Positions 4,306 to 11,205 of a DNA stretch of 11,205 nt are shown here, one piece after another. The position numbers and the translations under genes were made by a program. This DNA is from an uncultured Odoribacter sp. GTDB taxonomy: Bacteria > Bacteroidota > Bacteroidia > Bacteroidales > Marinifilaceae. The DNA is taken from the NCBI GenBank assembly GCA_905193145.1, contig CAJJNP010000110.1:1-11205 (forward strand). The letters run 5' to 3'. The notes under the pieces were generated by a model. The model worked only from the letters and a program-made list of their open reading frames with translations, was not told where the DNA came from and did no database searches. How positions within the stretch are numbered: the first letter of the stretch is position 1; every line of letters starts with the position of its first letter.

Positions 4306-7300
4306 TTATTTTACTTTTTCTTCTATCCACTTACGAGCATTTATGAATGCTTCAATCCAAGGACTCACTTCATCTTCCTCACGACCTTCTGCATAATAAG
4401 CCCAGTTCCATGGATAAAGAGAACGCTCCAAGTGAGGCATCATTGCCAAATGGCGACCATCTTTACTTACAATACCAGCTGTAGCATAAGCTGAACCATT
4501 TGGATTTCCTGGATATGCATCATTGCTATATTTCAAAGCAATTGAATACTCGCTTTCCGCATAAGGTAACTGGAATTTACCTTCACCATGAGCAATCCAA
4601 ACACCCAATCGAGCTCCTTCCAATGTTTTCAATAAGACTGAATTAGTATTTTGAATAGTCACATTCACAAATCCTGATTCTAATTTATGTGAATCATTAT
4701 GCAACATCTTTGGCATTTCAGCATGCTCCGGATAAATTAATCCCAATTCTACCATTAATTGGCAACCGTTACAAATGCCCAAACTCAATGTGTCTTCACG
4801 CTTATAGAAATTTTCCAAAGCTACACGTGCCTTCTCATTAAACTTAAATGCACCGGCCCAACCTTTAGCAGAACCCAAAACATCAGAATTAGAGAATCCA
4901 CCCACAAAAACAATCATATTTACGTCTTCCAATGTCTCTCGTCCGCTAATCAAGTCTGTCATGTGTACATCCTTCACATCAAATCCGGCCAAGTGAAGCG
5001 CCCATGCCGATTCACGTTCACACTGGCAACCTTTTTCGCGTATCACAGCAGCACGAATTCCTGATTTAGATTTACGATTTAAATCCAATGCAAGATCAGA
5101 TAATTTCCCGGTGAATCCTTTCGGAAATTTATACTTCAACTCATTGTGCTTATAATTTTTATATCTCTCTAAAGCTTTCACTTCTCCGCTTTGACGACGT
5201 TCCAACAAATATGATGTTTTAAACCACAAATCACGCAAAGAAGCAATATCCAATGACCAAGAAGCTCCGTCTTTCTTGATATTCAACTTACCAGCCTTAC
5301 CTGGTTTACCCAAGAAACCATATGCCACGCCTGCTTTTTCCAAGATAGCAGAAACTTTCTGAGCATCTTCATCCTTAATCTGAAGCAATACTCCAGGATT
5401 TTCAGCAAACAAAATCTTGATAATATCTTTTTCTGCCAAGAAAGAAAAATCAACATTCATACCTGCCCGATTATCTGCAAAACACATTTCCAACAAAGCA
5501 GTAATCATACCACCGGCAGAAATATCGTGACCTGCAAGTACCATACCTTCTGATACCAACTGCTGAACAGCAGTAAATGCCTCTACAAAATAAGCACTAT
5601 CTTTAACATCTGGTACATCCTTTCCTACCTTATTTAAAATCTGGGCAAAGCTAGAACCACCTAATCTTAACTTATCAAATGAAAAATCTATATATACAAT
5701 TTCTGTATTAGAATCATTCTTCAAAACAGGAACAGCAATCTTTCGGAAATCACTCACCTCTCCTACTGTTGATATAATGACAGTTCCCGGCGCATACACT
5801 TTCTTATCATCATACTTTTGGGTCATTGAAAGCGAATCCTTACCAGTCGGTATATTTACGCCCAATTCAATGGCAAAATCACTAGCTGCCTGTACAGCCT
5901 GATACAAACGTGCATCCTCCCCTTCATTGCGGCACGGCCACATCCAGTTTGCAGAAAGAGATACTCCTTTCAATCCTTTCTCAATAGGAGCCCATACCAA
6001 GTTGGTCAAAGCTTCTGCAATCGCCAGGCGAGAACCTGCCGGAGCATTAGCCATAGCAGCTACAGGAGCATGTCCAATAGAAGTAGCTATACCGCGATGA
6101 CCATTATAATCCAATGCCATTGCAGCAGCATCACTCAAAGGCAAGTGCAAAGGTCCCACACACTGCTGACGGACTACTTTACCAGAAATAGAACGGTCTA
6201 CCTTATTTGTCAACCAATCTTTACAAGCTACAGCCTCAATCTGCAACACCTGTTCCAAATATTCCTCTAATTTATCTGCGGAATATTCAAGATCGCTATA
6301 TTTTTCCTTTACAGTCTTGTCCTCCATTATCGTCTTTGGAGGATTTCCGAACATATCTTTCAATTCCAAATCGATAGGTTTCTCATGCGTTTTAGCATTT
6401 TCAAATGTAAAACGATGGTCGCCTGTCGTTTCTCCAATCACGTACATGGGAGCACGTTCACGATCTGCAATACGTTGCAACATTGCAACATCTTTTTCTT
6501 TCATCACCAGTCCCATACGCTCTTGCGACTCATTACCGACAATTTCTTTAGCAGACAACGTCGGATCGCCAACCGGCAATTCCTCCATATGAATCAAACC
6601 ACCAGTTTCCTCCACTAATTCAGAAAGACAGTTCAAATGACCGCCCGCACCATGGTCGTGAATAGAAACAATTGGATTTTCATCACTTTCAGCCAATGCA
6701 CGGATTGCATTGCAAACACGTTTCTGCATTTCAGGATTCGAGCGCTGTACAGCATTTAATTCAATTGCACCAGCATAGACACCGGTATTCACAGATGACA
6801 CTGCACCGCCACCCATACCGATACGGTAGTTATCACCTCCCAGCAATACTACTTTTTCGCCAACTTCCGGTGTTTTCTTTAAAGCCTGTGTACGATTTCC
6901 AAAACCTATACCACCAGCCTGCATAATTACCTTGTCATAGCCATAGGTATTTCCGTTTTCTTCGTGCTCAAATGTCAACAAAGAGCCACAAATCAGAGGC
7001 TGACCAAATTTATTTCCAAAATCAGAAGCACCATTAGAAGCCTTGATAAGAATATCCTCCGGTGTTTGATACAACCACTTACGCGGATTAATTTTCTGTT
7101 CCCATGCACGAGAGGCTTCCATACGAGGATAAGAAGTCATATACACAGCAGTACCAGCCAACGGCAAGGCAGCCTGACCTCCTGCAATACGGTCACGGAT
7201 TTCACCACCACTTCCTGTAGCAGCACCATTAAACGGTTCTACAGTTGTCGGGAAATTGTGCGTTTCCGCTTTCAATGAAATAACCGTATCGATATCTTTC

Positions 7301-8004
7301 GTTTCAAAATAATCAGGCTTATCATGTGTATGTGGAGCAAACTGCACCACTTTCGGTCCTTCAATAAATGCGCAATTATCTTTATAAGCAGATACAATCC
7401 TATTCGGATTCTCTTGCGATGTTTTCTTTATTAATTTAAACAATGAAGTTTCTTTTTCTTCACCATCTATTACAAATGTTCCGTTAAAAATCTTGTGACG
7501 GCAATGTTCTGAATTCACTTGTGAGAAACCGAACACCTCTGAATCAGTCAAACTACGTCCTAATTTTTTCTCCAATCCTTCAAGATAAGCAATTTCATCA
7601 GGATTTAAAGCCAATCCTTCCTGTTTGTTATATTCTTGAATATCCTTAATATAAACTACAGGTTCCGGCTGTTTATCTATCATGAAGATTTGTTGATCAA
7701 GTTTCTTATAGGAAGCTTGCAACATCGGATCGAAACCTGCTTTCTCATCGTCCGTTTTGATAAATTCCTCTATTCGCACTATACCGTCAATACCCATATT
7801 CTGAGTAATTTCAACAGCATTTGTACTCCACGGAGTTATCATTTCCCGACGAGGACCAATAAAAGTTCCATCCAGCTCTTCTGCCTGCACTTTACGTGCA
7901 CCACTGAACAGCCATTCTAACTTATTTACATCTAGAGGATTCGCAGACGTCTGATAATGTACGGCATACACCGTTGCGTCTTTCTGATAGAAAACTATAG
8001 CCAT
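4306..8004 (-). CDS. purL: Phosphoribosylformylglycinamidine synthase, large single-chain type
   Basis: A 1232-residue FGAM synthase. It converts FGAR, glutamine and ATP to FGAM in the fourth step of de novo purine synthesis. Domain order is the normal fused one: a PurS-like N-terminal part (about 1-140), a linker, two AIRS-like synthase halves, and a C-terminal glutaminase (about 960-1232). Signatures seen are GFSQVNSEHCRHKIF (159-173), LKAETHNFPTTVEPFNGAAT (244-263), the glycine-rich GSGGEIRD (264-271), and GHDISAGGM in the second half. The glutaminase has the nucleophile elbow GICNGCQ (Cys1078) and the triad partners in MPHLERS (His1191, Glu1193). This is the PurL form of Bacteroidota and gamma-proteobacteria, unlike the split PurSQL of Bacillus. 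The promoter lies just upstream and a terminator/attenuator follows before xpt. All catalytic residues appear intact. Confidence 0.98.
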   Translation of the reverse strand: MAIVFYQKDATVYAVHYQTSANPLDVNKLEWLFSGARKVQAEELDGTFIGPRREMITPWSTNAVEITQNMGIDGIVRIEEFIKTDDEKAGFDPMLQASYKKLDQQIFMIDKQPEPVVYIKDIQEYNKQEGLALNPDEIAYLEGLEKKLGRSLTDSEVFGFSQVNSEHCRHKIFNGTFVIDGEEKETSLFKLIKKTSQENPNRIVSAYKDNCAFIEGPKVVQFAPHTHDKPDYFETKDIDTVISLKAETHNFPTTVEPFNGAATGSGGEIRDRIAGGQAALPLAGTAVYMTSYPRMEASRAWEQKINPRKWLYQTPEDILIKASNGASDFGNKFGQPLICGSLLTFEHEENGNTYGYDKVIMQAGGIGFGNRTQALKKTPEVGEKVVLLGGDNYRIGMGGGAVSSVNTGVYAGAIELNAVQRSNPEMQKRVCNAIRALAESDENPIVSIHDHGAGGHLNCLSELVEETGGLIHMEELPVGDPTLSAKEIVGNESQERMGLVMKEKDVAMLQRIADRERAPMYVIGETTGDHRFTFENAKTHEKPIDLELKDMFGNPPKTIMEDKTVKEKYSDLEYSADKLEEYLEQVLQIEAVACKDWLTNKVDRSISGKVVRQQCVGPLHLPLSDAAAMALDYNGHRGIATSIGHAPVAAMANAPAGSRLAIAEALTNLVWAPIEKGLKGVSLSANWMWPCRNEGEDARLYQAVQAASDFAIELGVNIPTGKDSLSMTQKYDDKKVYAPGTVIISTVGEVSDFRKIAVPVLKNDSNTEIVYIDFSFDKLRLGGSSFAQILNKVGKDVPDVKDSAYFVEAFTAVQQLVSEGMVLAGHDISAGGMITALLEMCFADNRAGMNVDFSFLAEKDIIKILFAENPGVLLQIKDEDAQKVSAILEKAGVAYGFLGKPGKAGKLNIKKDGASWSLDIASLRDLWFKTSYLLERRQSGEVKALERYKNYKHNELKYKFPKGFTGKLSDLALDLNRKSKSGIRAAVIREKGCQCERESAWALHLAGFDVKDVHMTDLISGRETLEDVNMIVFVGGFSNSDVLGSAKGWAGAFKFNEKARVALENFYKREDTLSLGICNGCQLMVELGLIYPEHAEMPKMLHNDSHKLESGFVNVTIQNTNSVLLKTLEGARLGVWIAHGEGKFQLPYAESEYSIALKYSNDAYPGNPNGSAYATAGIVSKDGRHLAMMPHLERSLYPWNWAYYAEGREEDEVSPWIEAFINARKWIEEKVK

Positions 8005-8023
8005 GCTTATATTTTAATTTTAT

Positions 8024-8033
8024 TTCACGTGAA
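8024..8033. promoter_or_regulatory. Palindrome in purL leader, possible operator
   Basis: A perfect 10-base palindrome TTCACGTGAA lies 9 bases downstream of the TATCTTTG box of purL, so at or just after the expected transcription start. A repressor bound here would block purL transcription. It does not resemble the E. coli PurR or Bacillus PurBox sequences. A short palindrome can occur by chance. Confidence 0.35.
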
Positions 8034-8041
8034 TCAATATG

Positions 8042-8049
8042 CAAAGATA
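8042..8049 (-). promoter_or_regulatory. -7 element of the purL promoter
   Basis: On the minus strand TATCTTTG followed by C (complement of 8042-8049) is an exact Bacteroidota -7 box, 37 bases before the purL ATG. No TTG is present at the expected distance upstream, so the -33 part is degenerate. Confidence 0.7.
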
Positions 8050-8089
8050 ACATTTTCATCACGAATACGCTATAACACAGAAATATTTT

Positions 8090-8118
8090 AAAAAAAACGG
8101 GACCTATTTCAGGTCCCG
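8090..8118 (-). terminator. Terminator of the yggS-DHOD-like-transglutaminase operon
   Basis: A perfect 8-bp GC-rich stem CGGGACCT/AGGTCCCG (8098-8105 with 8111-8118), loop ATTTC. On the minus strand it is followed by eight T residues (complement of 8090-8097). It starts 34 bases after the transglutaminase-protein stop and just upstream of the purL promoter, separating the two units. Confidence 0.92.
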
Positions 8119-8152
8119 CACAGAATATTATTTTATAAATCAGCAATTTAAA

Positions 8153-9340
8153 CTACTCCATATAGAGTTTTAATTCCTTTGTTTTTTCTTTTAATTTCAC
8201 TTCAACACTCTTCATGCCGGTTGCAGAAACATAGTTAACTGTATATGTCTGATTCTTTTTCAACATAAAAGTTAACACATCATTCATATCCTGAGTCGGA
8301 CCTGCTGTACGACCGCCTCCCATTTGCAACTTACCGTGAAATACATCCAAGTTCGTTGCTACGCGATCTTCAGATTGTTTGTCATGTTTTTTATCCTTGA
8401 AAGCCATCACACGCAAAGCAACATGATCTCCATCTTTAGCAATTGCAGAATAATGCTTCTGATATAAATCCGTATATCGGTCTGTTACATTTTCAGCATA
8501 AACATAGCGGATGTTTTCATCCCAAACGAGCGGGAATGAAATCCCTGTAGGTTTGAACGATGATGCATAAATTGCCTTATCCGGATTATTCTTCACTGCC
8601 TGTCCGGCATCTGCAAAAAACCAAGCGTTATCCAATTGTCCGGGGAAATAATATTCAGTAAAATACCACTTACCATCAGCCCATACTTCTGTCCAATTAT
8701 GGTTTCCACGTTCATCATGCCAATTAGGAGTTCCTGCAACACGTGAAGGAATACCGACAGCACGGAAAGCGTCTGTCAACAAGATAGACAAACCGGTGCA
8801 TGATGCCATGTGCTGACGCATAGACTCAAATGGAGCCTGATCTGGTTTTTCGCGCTTCGTATTATAATCTACAACAACTTCATCACGGATATTTCTATTC
8901 ACAGAATCTATTGCTTCGAAAATATTAGTACACTTCGCTACATATTTACTGAAACGCTCATAAAATTCTTTTCTCCAAGACTCACGTTTTTCATTCAAAC
9001 TAACATACGGCAACACTTCATTCAAGAAAATACTGTCAGGAATAGCCTTTGCCCATGGGAACTGTTCACGTGCCTGGTATGCATAAGCCGCATTTTCCAA
9101 AAGAAAATCAGCTTTCAAACTCTGCAAATCCCTTTCTGGCATATACGCAATTAAAAAAGCCATCCCCTCTTTTTGGTTTTCAGGAGCATCTTTTAAAGCT
9201 TTCTCCAATTCAACCGCATTATTCCCGGCTTTTTCAAAAGCCTTATCCAATAACACATGGTATTTTTCCGGCACACCGGCATACTTCCCTCCCGTGCAAG
9301 CAAAACAGCACAGGGCCACAAACAATAAAATGTACTTCAT
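8153..9340 (-). CDS. Transglutaminase-fold putative lipoprotein
   Basis: A 395-residue exported protein. The N-terminus MKYILLFVALCCFACTGGKY is a short lipoprotein signal with Cys15 the probable lipidated residue; the lipobox (CFAC) is non-standard but common in character for Bacteroidota. A helical region follows (20-150). The transglutaminase-like core then shows the catalytic cysteine in HMASCTGLS (177-185), GIPSRVAGTPNW (196-207), and the catalytic histidine in RGNHNWTEVWADGKWYF (211-227). The third residue may be E229 or D237. Residues beyond about 300 look like a beta-rich domain ending in charged residues. Such cores can be peptidases, amidases or cross-linkers; no substrate can be assigned. 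It begins 2 bases after the DHOD-like stop and is the last gene before a strong terminator. Confidence 0.88.
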   Translation of the reverse strand: MKYILLFVALCCFACTGGKYAGVPEKYHVLLDKAFEKAGNNAVELEKALKDAPENQKEGMAFLIAYMPERDLQSLKADFLLENAAYAYQAREQFPWAKAIPDSIFLNEVLPYVSLNEKRESWRKEFYERFSKYVAKCTNIFEAIDSVNRNIRDEVVVDYNTKREKPDQAPFESMRQHMASCTGLSILLTDAFRAVGIPSRVAGTPNWHDERGNHNWTEVWADGKWYFTEYYFPGQLDNAWFFADAGQAVKNNPDKAIYASSFKPTGISFPLVWDENIRYVYAENVTDRYTDLYQKHYSAIAKDGDHVALRVMAFKDKKHDKQSEDRVATNLDVFHGKLQMGGGRTAGPTQDMNDVLTFMLKKNQTYTVNYVSATGMKSVEVKLKEKTKELKLYME

Positions 9341-9342
9341 AT

Positions 9343-10320
9343 CTATTTTTGATTACTAAAATATTTCATAAACTGCGCTCTTTCATAACGCTCTGCATGA
9401 TCCGCATCCGCATAAGTCATCATACCCCTAAACTCATCAATCGTCTTAAATCCCTTCTTATCCATCCAATTACTGATTGTTTCATTCATAGTGCTAATCA
9501 TTCCCAATCCCTTTTCATACAGAACAGAGCAAACCTGAACAGCTCCTGCTCCTGCCAACAGCACCTTGATAGCTGCTTCACCAGAATGCACTCCGGTAGA
9601 CGTACAAATCTCAAGTTTCTTATCCTTTCCACACAAAATTCCCGTCCATCTTAAAGTGGTGCGCAATTCTGCCTCCGTACTGAAAATAGAAGCCGACCCC
9701 ATTGTCATCTTTTCAATATCAATATCAGGCTCATAAAAACGATTGAATATCGTTACAGCATTGGCTCCATACGCTTTCAATTTACTGATAAATGCTGGCA
9801 AATTTGTAAAATAGGGACTGATCTTTATGATAATCGGTATATTCACCACAGATTTCACATGCTTGATAATTGCATAATACAGCGCTTCCACCTTTGCACT
9901 TTCAACAAATTCATCGGTCGGCAAAATAAAGGCATTCAATTCCAAAGCATCCACTCCGGCTTTTTCCAATTCGCAAGCAAAATTAATCCACTCGCCATCA
10001 TCCAGACAACTGATGCTACCTATCACCGGAATATTCAATTTCTCTTTTGCTTTTTTGACGAAATCTATATACTGCTGGATAGTATTGGCACGTATATAGT
10101 GCTGTATATAATCTGTTGCTTCCGGATATCCCCCATCACCCAAACTATGGGATGCCTCTCTATTTATCTGCTCCTCAAATATTGACTTCAGAATCACTGC
10201 TCCAACACCATTGGCAGCCATTTCTTCCAGTTTCCCCAAGTCGGCAGTCAAACCGCAACTACTTGCAATAATCGGACTTTGCAACTCCAAGCCGATAAAT
10301 CTAGTTTTTAAATTTGCCAT
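9343..10320 (-). CDS. Dihydroorotate dehydrogenase-like FMN protein, catalytic base apparently missing
   Basis: A 325-residue TIM-barrel flavoprotein related to class 1 dihydroorotate dehydrogenases. FMN-binding parts are visible: IASSCGLT (18-25), AVILKSIFEE (41-50) with K45, IIIKISPY (163-170) with K166, and the phosphate-binding STGVHSGEAA (241-250) plus LAGAGAVQVCS (255-265). Where PyrD has the catalytic loop with NxSCPN, this protein reads ALELNAFILPTDE (125-137), so the Cys or Ser base is absent. This matches a described DHOD-like subgroup that keeps FMN binding but lacks catalytic residues. It is therefore probably not the PyrD of pyrimidine synthesis; an alternative oxidoreductase role is possible. 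It is 26 bases after yggS and 2 bases before the transglutaminase lipoprotein gene, so it is probably in one operon. Confidence 0.88.
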   Translation of the reverse strand: MANLKTRFIGLELQSPIIASSCGLTADLGKLEEMAANGVGAVILKSIFEEQINREASHSLGDGGYPEATDYIQHYIRANTIQQYIDFVKKAKEKLNIPVIGSISCLDDGEWINFACELEKAGVDALELNAFILPTDEFVESAKVEALYYAIIKHVKSVVNIPIIIKISPYFTNLPAFISKLKAYGANAVTIFNRFYEPDIDIEKMTMGSASIFSTEAELRTTLRWTGILCGKDKKLEICTSTGVHSGEAAIKVLLAGAGAVQVCSVLYEKGLGMISTMNETISNWMDKKGFKTIDEFRGMMTYADADHAERYERAQFMKYFSNQK

Positions 10321-10346
10321 ACTATATAAAGTTTATGTGTTGATTC

Positions 10347-11021
10347 TTATTTATTATAAACTCTTTCGCCAAAAATAGAACTGCCAATACGTACCAGCGT
10401 ACTTCCTTCTTCCACAGCTAACTTATAATCGCCGGACATGCCCATGGACAATTCGCAAAAATCCTTGTTATTACAAAAATATTTGTCACGCAAACGTACA
10501 AAAATATCATGCAAATGACGGAATTCCAAACGAACTTTTTCATTATCGTCAGAATTTGTTGCAACACCCATAACTCCTACAATACGGACATGAGACATTT
10601 TTTTATACTCCTCGCTTGACAACAATACCTCTGCATCCTCCTCTGTCATGCCCGATTTTGTTTCCTCTTCCGCTATACGGAATTCAAGCAAGCAATCAAT
10701 CACACGCTCATTTTTTGTTGCTTCCCGTTCTATTTTCTGCAACAGTTTCAAGCTGTCAACGGAATGAATCAGTGAAACAAAGGGTGCTATATACTTCACA
10801 TTTTTCTCCTGCAGCTGACCGATCATGTGCCATTTTATATCAGCCGGTAACACTTTATGTTTCGCAGCCATTTCCTGAGGCCGATTTTCACCGAATACCC
10901 TCTGTCCTCCCGCATACGCTTCTTCTATATATTCAACCGGTTTTGTTTTAGAAACAGCCACCAGACACACCTTTTCCGGGAGTGTCGCTACTATATTTTT
11001 AATATTTTCTTGAATACTCAT
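10347..11021 (-). CDS. yggS: YggS/PLPBP family pyridoxal-phosphate homeostasis protein
   Basis: A 224-residue single-domain alanine-racemase-like barrel. The PLP lysine is K25 in LVAVSKTKP (20-28). Other family signatures are GENRPQE (44-50), WHMIGQLQEKN (64-74), HSVDS (86-90), LSMGMSGDY and the phosphate-binding STLVRIGSSIFGER near the C-terminus. YggS/PROSC proteins bind PLP but have no known enzyme activity; they buffer PLP and affect amino-acid and keto-acid pools. Length is typical for the family. It is the promoter-proximal gene of a probable leftward operon with the DHOD-like and transglutaminase genes. A good promoter lies about 64 bases upstream. Its link with the two downstream products is unknown. 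Confidence 0.95.
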   Translation of the reverse strand: MSIQENIKNIVATLPEKVCLVAVSKTKPVEYIEEAYAGGQRVFGENRPQEMAAKHKVLPADIKWHMIGQLQEKNVKYIAPFVSLIHSVDSLKLLQKIEREATKNERVIDCLLEFRIAEEETKSGMTEEDAEVLLSSEEYKKMSHVRIVGVMGVATNSDDNEKVRLEFRHLHDIFVRLRDKYFCNNKDFCELSMGMSGDYKLAVEEGSTLVRIGSSIFGERVYNK

Positions 11022-11084
11022 TTTTTATATAACTTCCAACATTTAATAACAAAAGCCTTATTCTCCAATAAAACCTTTATCCTG

Positions 11085-11116
11085 CAAATATATAGCAAAA
11101 TAACAAATCCTAACAA
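11085..11116 (-). promoter_or_regulatory. Promoter of the yggS operon
   Basis: On the minus strand TTG (complement of 11114-11116) is followed by 21 bases and TATATTTG (complement of 11085-11092), an exact TAnnTTTG box. A leader of about 55 bases precedes yggS. No riboswitch-like fold is evident in it. Confidence 0.7.
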
Positions 11117-11152
11117 AAAAACAGAACACTTTTCCGATTCATCTTTAATTTC

Positions 11153-11160
11153 TATCTTCG
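11153..11160 (+). promoter_or_regulatory. Possible -7 element of the divergent right-edge gene
   Basis: TATCTTCG differs from TAnnTTTG at one base and is followed by CA, 13 bases before the ATG at 11174. The mRNA leader would be very short. There is no clear TTG at the right distance upstream. Confidence 0.45.
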
Positions 11161-11173
11161 CACAACGAAAACT

Positions 11174-11205
11174 ATGAGTCAATGTCAAGATATTTTATCG
11201 AATTA
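11174..11205 (+). CDS. Start of an unidentified divergent gene, cut by the window edge
   Basis: An open frame starting ATG at 11174 encodes MSQCQDILSN and continues past the edge. It is divergent from yggS and has a promoter-like box just upstream. Ten codons are too few to identify it, and a false start is possible. Confidence 0.45.
   Translation, partial: MSQCQDILSN

Noticed and set aside
9049..9654. Open frame of 201 codons on the plus strand
   Set aside because: It lies antisense across the ends of two well-identified minus-strand genes, has low-complexity composition and resembles no family.
1..11205. Mobile element, CRISPR array, tRNA or defence system
   Set aside because: No repeats with spacers, no transposase, integrase, nuclease or tRNA-like fold was seen; base composition and gene content are uniformly chromosomal.

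Overview
The window looks like a chromosomal, largely housekeeping segment from a Bacteroidota gut-type bacterium, most likely Bacteroides or a close relative. Three things point there. Several genes are preceded by the Bacteroidota promoter form (TTG, 20-21 bases, TAnnTTTG). Recognisable Shine-Dalgarno sequences are absent. Family content such as a DUF4295 protein after L28 and L33, a one-chain 1232-residue PurL and a DHOD-like protein with no catalytic base is typical of that phylum. I see no insertion sequence, integrase, CRISPR array, tRNA or rRNA, and no gene-free stretch longer than about 190 bases.

Left part (1-1290, all minus strand). The ribosomal operon rpmB-rpmG-DUF4295 is read leftward from its own promoter and ends at a strong hairpin. 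Beyond it a second unit begins with its own promoter: an ArsR-type regulator followed by the 5' part of a CoA-disulfide-reductase-like flavoprotein that runs off the left edge. Cysteine placement in the regulator suggests a thiol or persulfide sensor rather than a metal sensor.

Plus-strand island (1439-2509). A Dabb-domain protein is followed by a YhhQ-type queuosine-precursor transporter. The 60-base gap between them folds as a textbook preQ1-I pseudoknot aptamer ending four bases before the transporter start codon. This is the most interesting regulatory element in the window.

Middle (2513-8050, minus). purL is transcribed leftward from a clear TATCTTTG box. It is followed by two tandem hairpins, then xpt (xanthine salvage) and an M20 amidohydrolase separated by only 2 bases. 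No promoter is visible for xpt, so read-through from purL may be controlled at the hairpins. De novo purine synthesis and purine salvage are thus physically linked.

Right part (8090-11205). A probable three-gene leftward operon, yggS (PLP homeostasis), a DHOD-like flavoprotein without the catalytic Cys or Ser motif, and a transglutaminase-fold lipoprotein, starts at a good promoter and ends at a strong terminator. A divergent plus-strand gene begins in the last 32 bases.

I found no clearly novel multi-gene system. The best leads are the start-codon-proximal preQ1 aptamer in a lineage that does not rely on Shine-Dalgarno initiation, the putative persulfide-sensing ArsR/CoA-disulfide reductase pair, and the yggS/DHOD-like/transglutaminase operon of unknown purpose.
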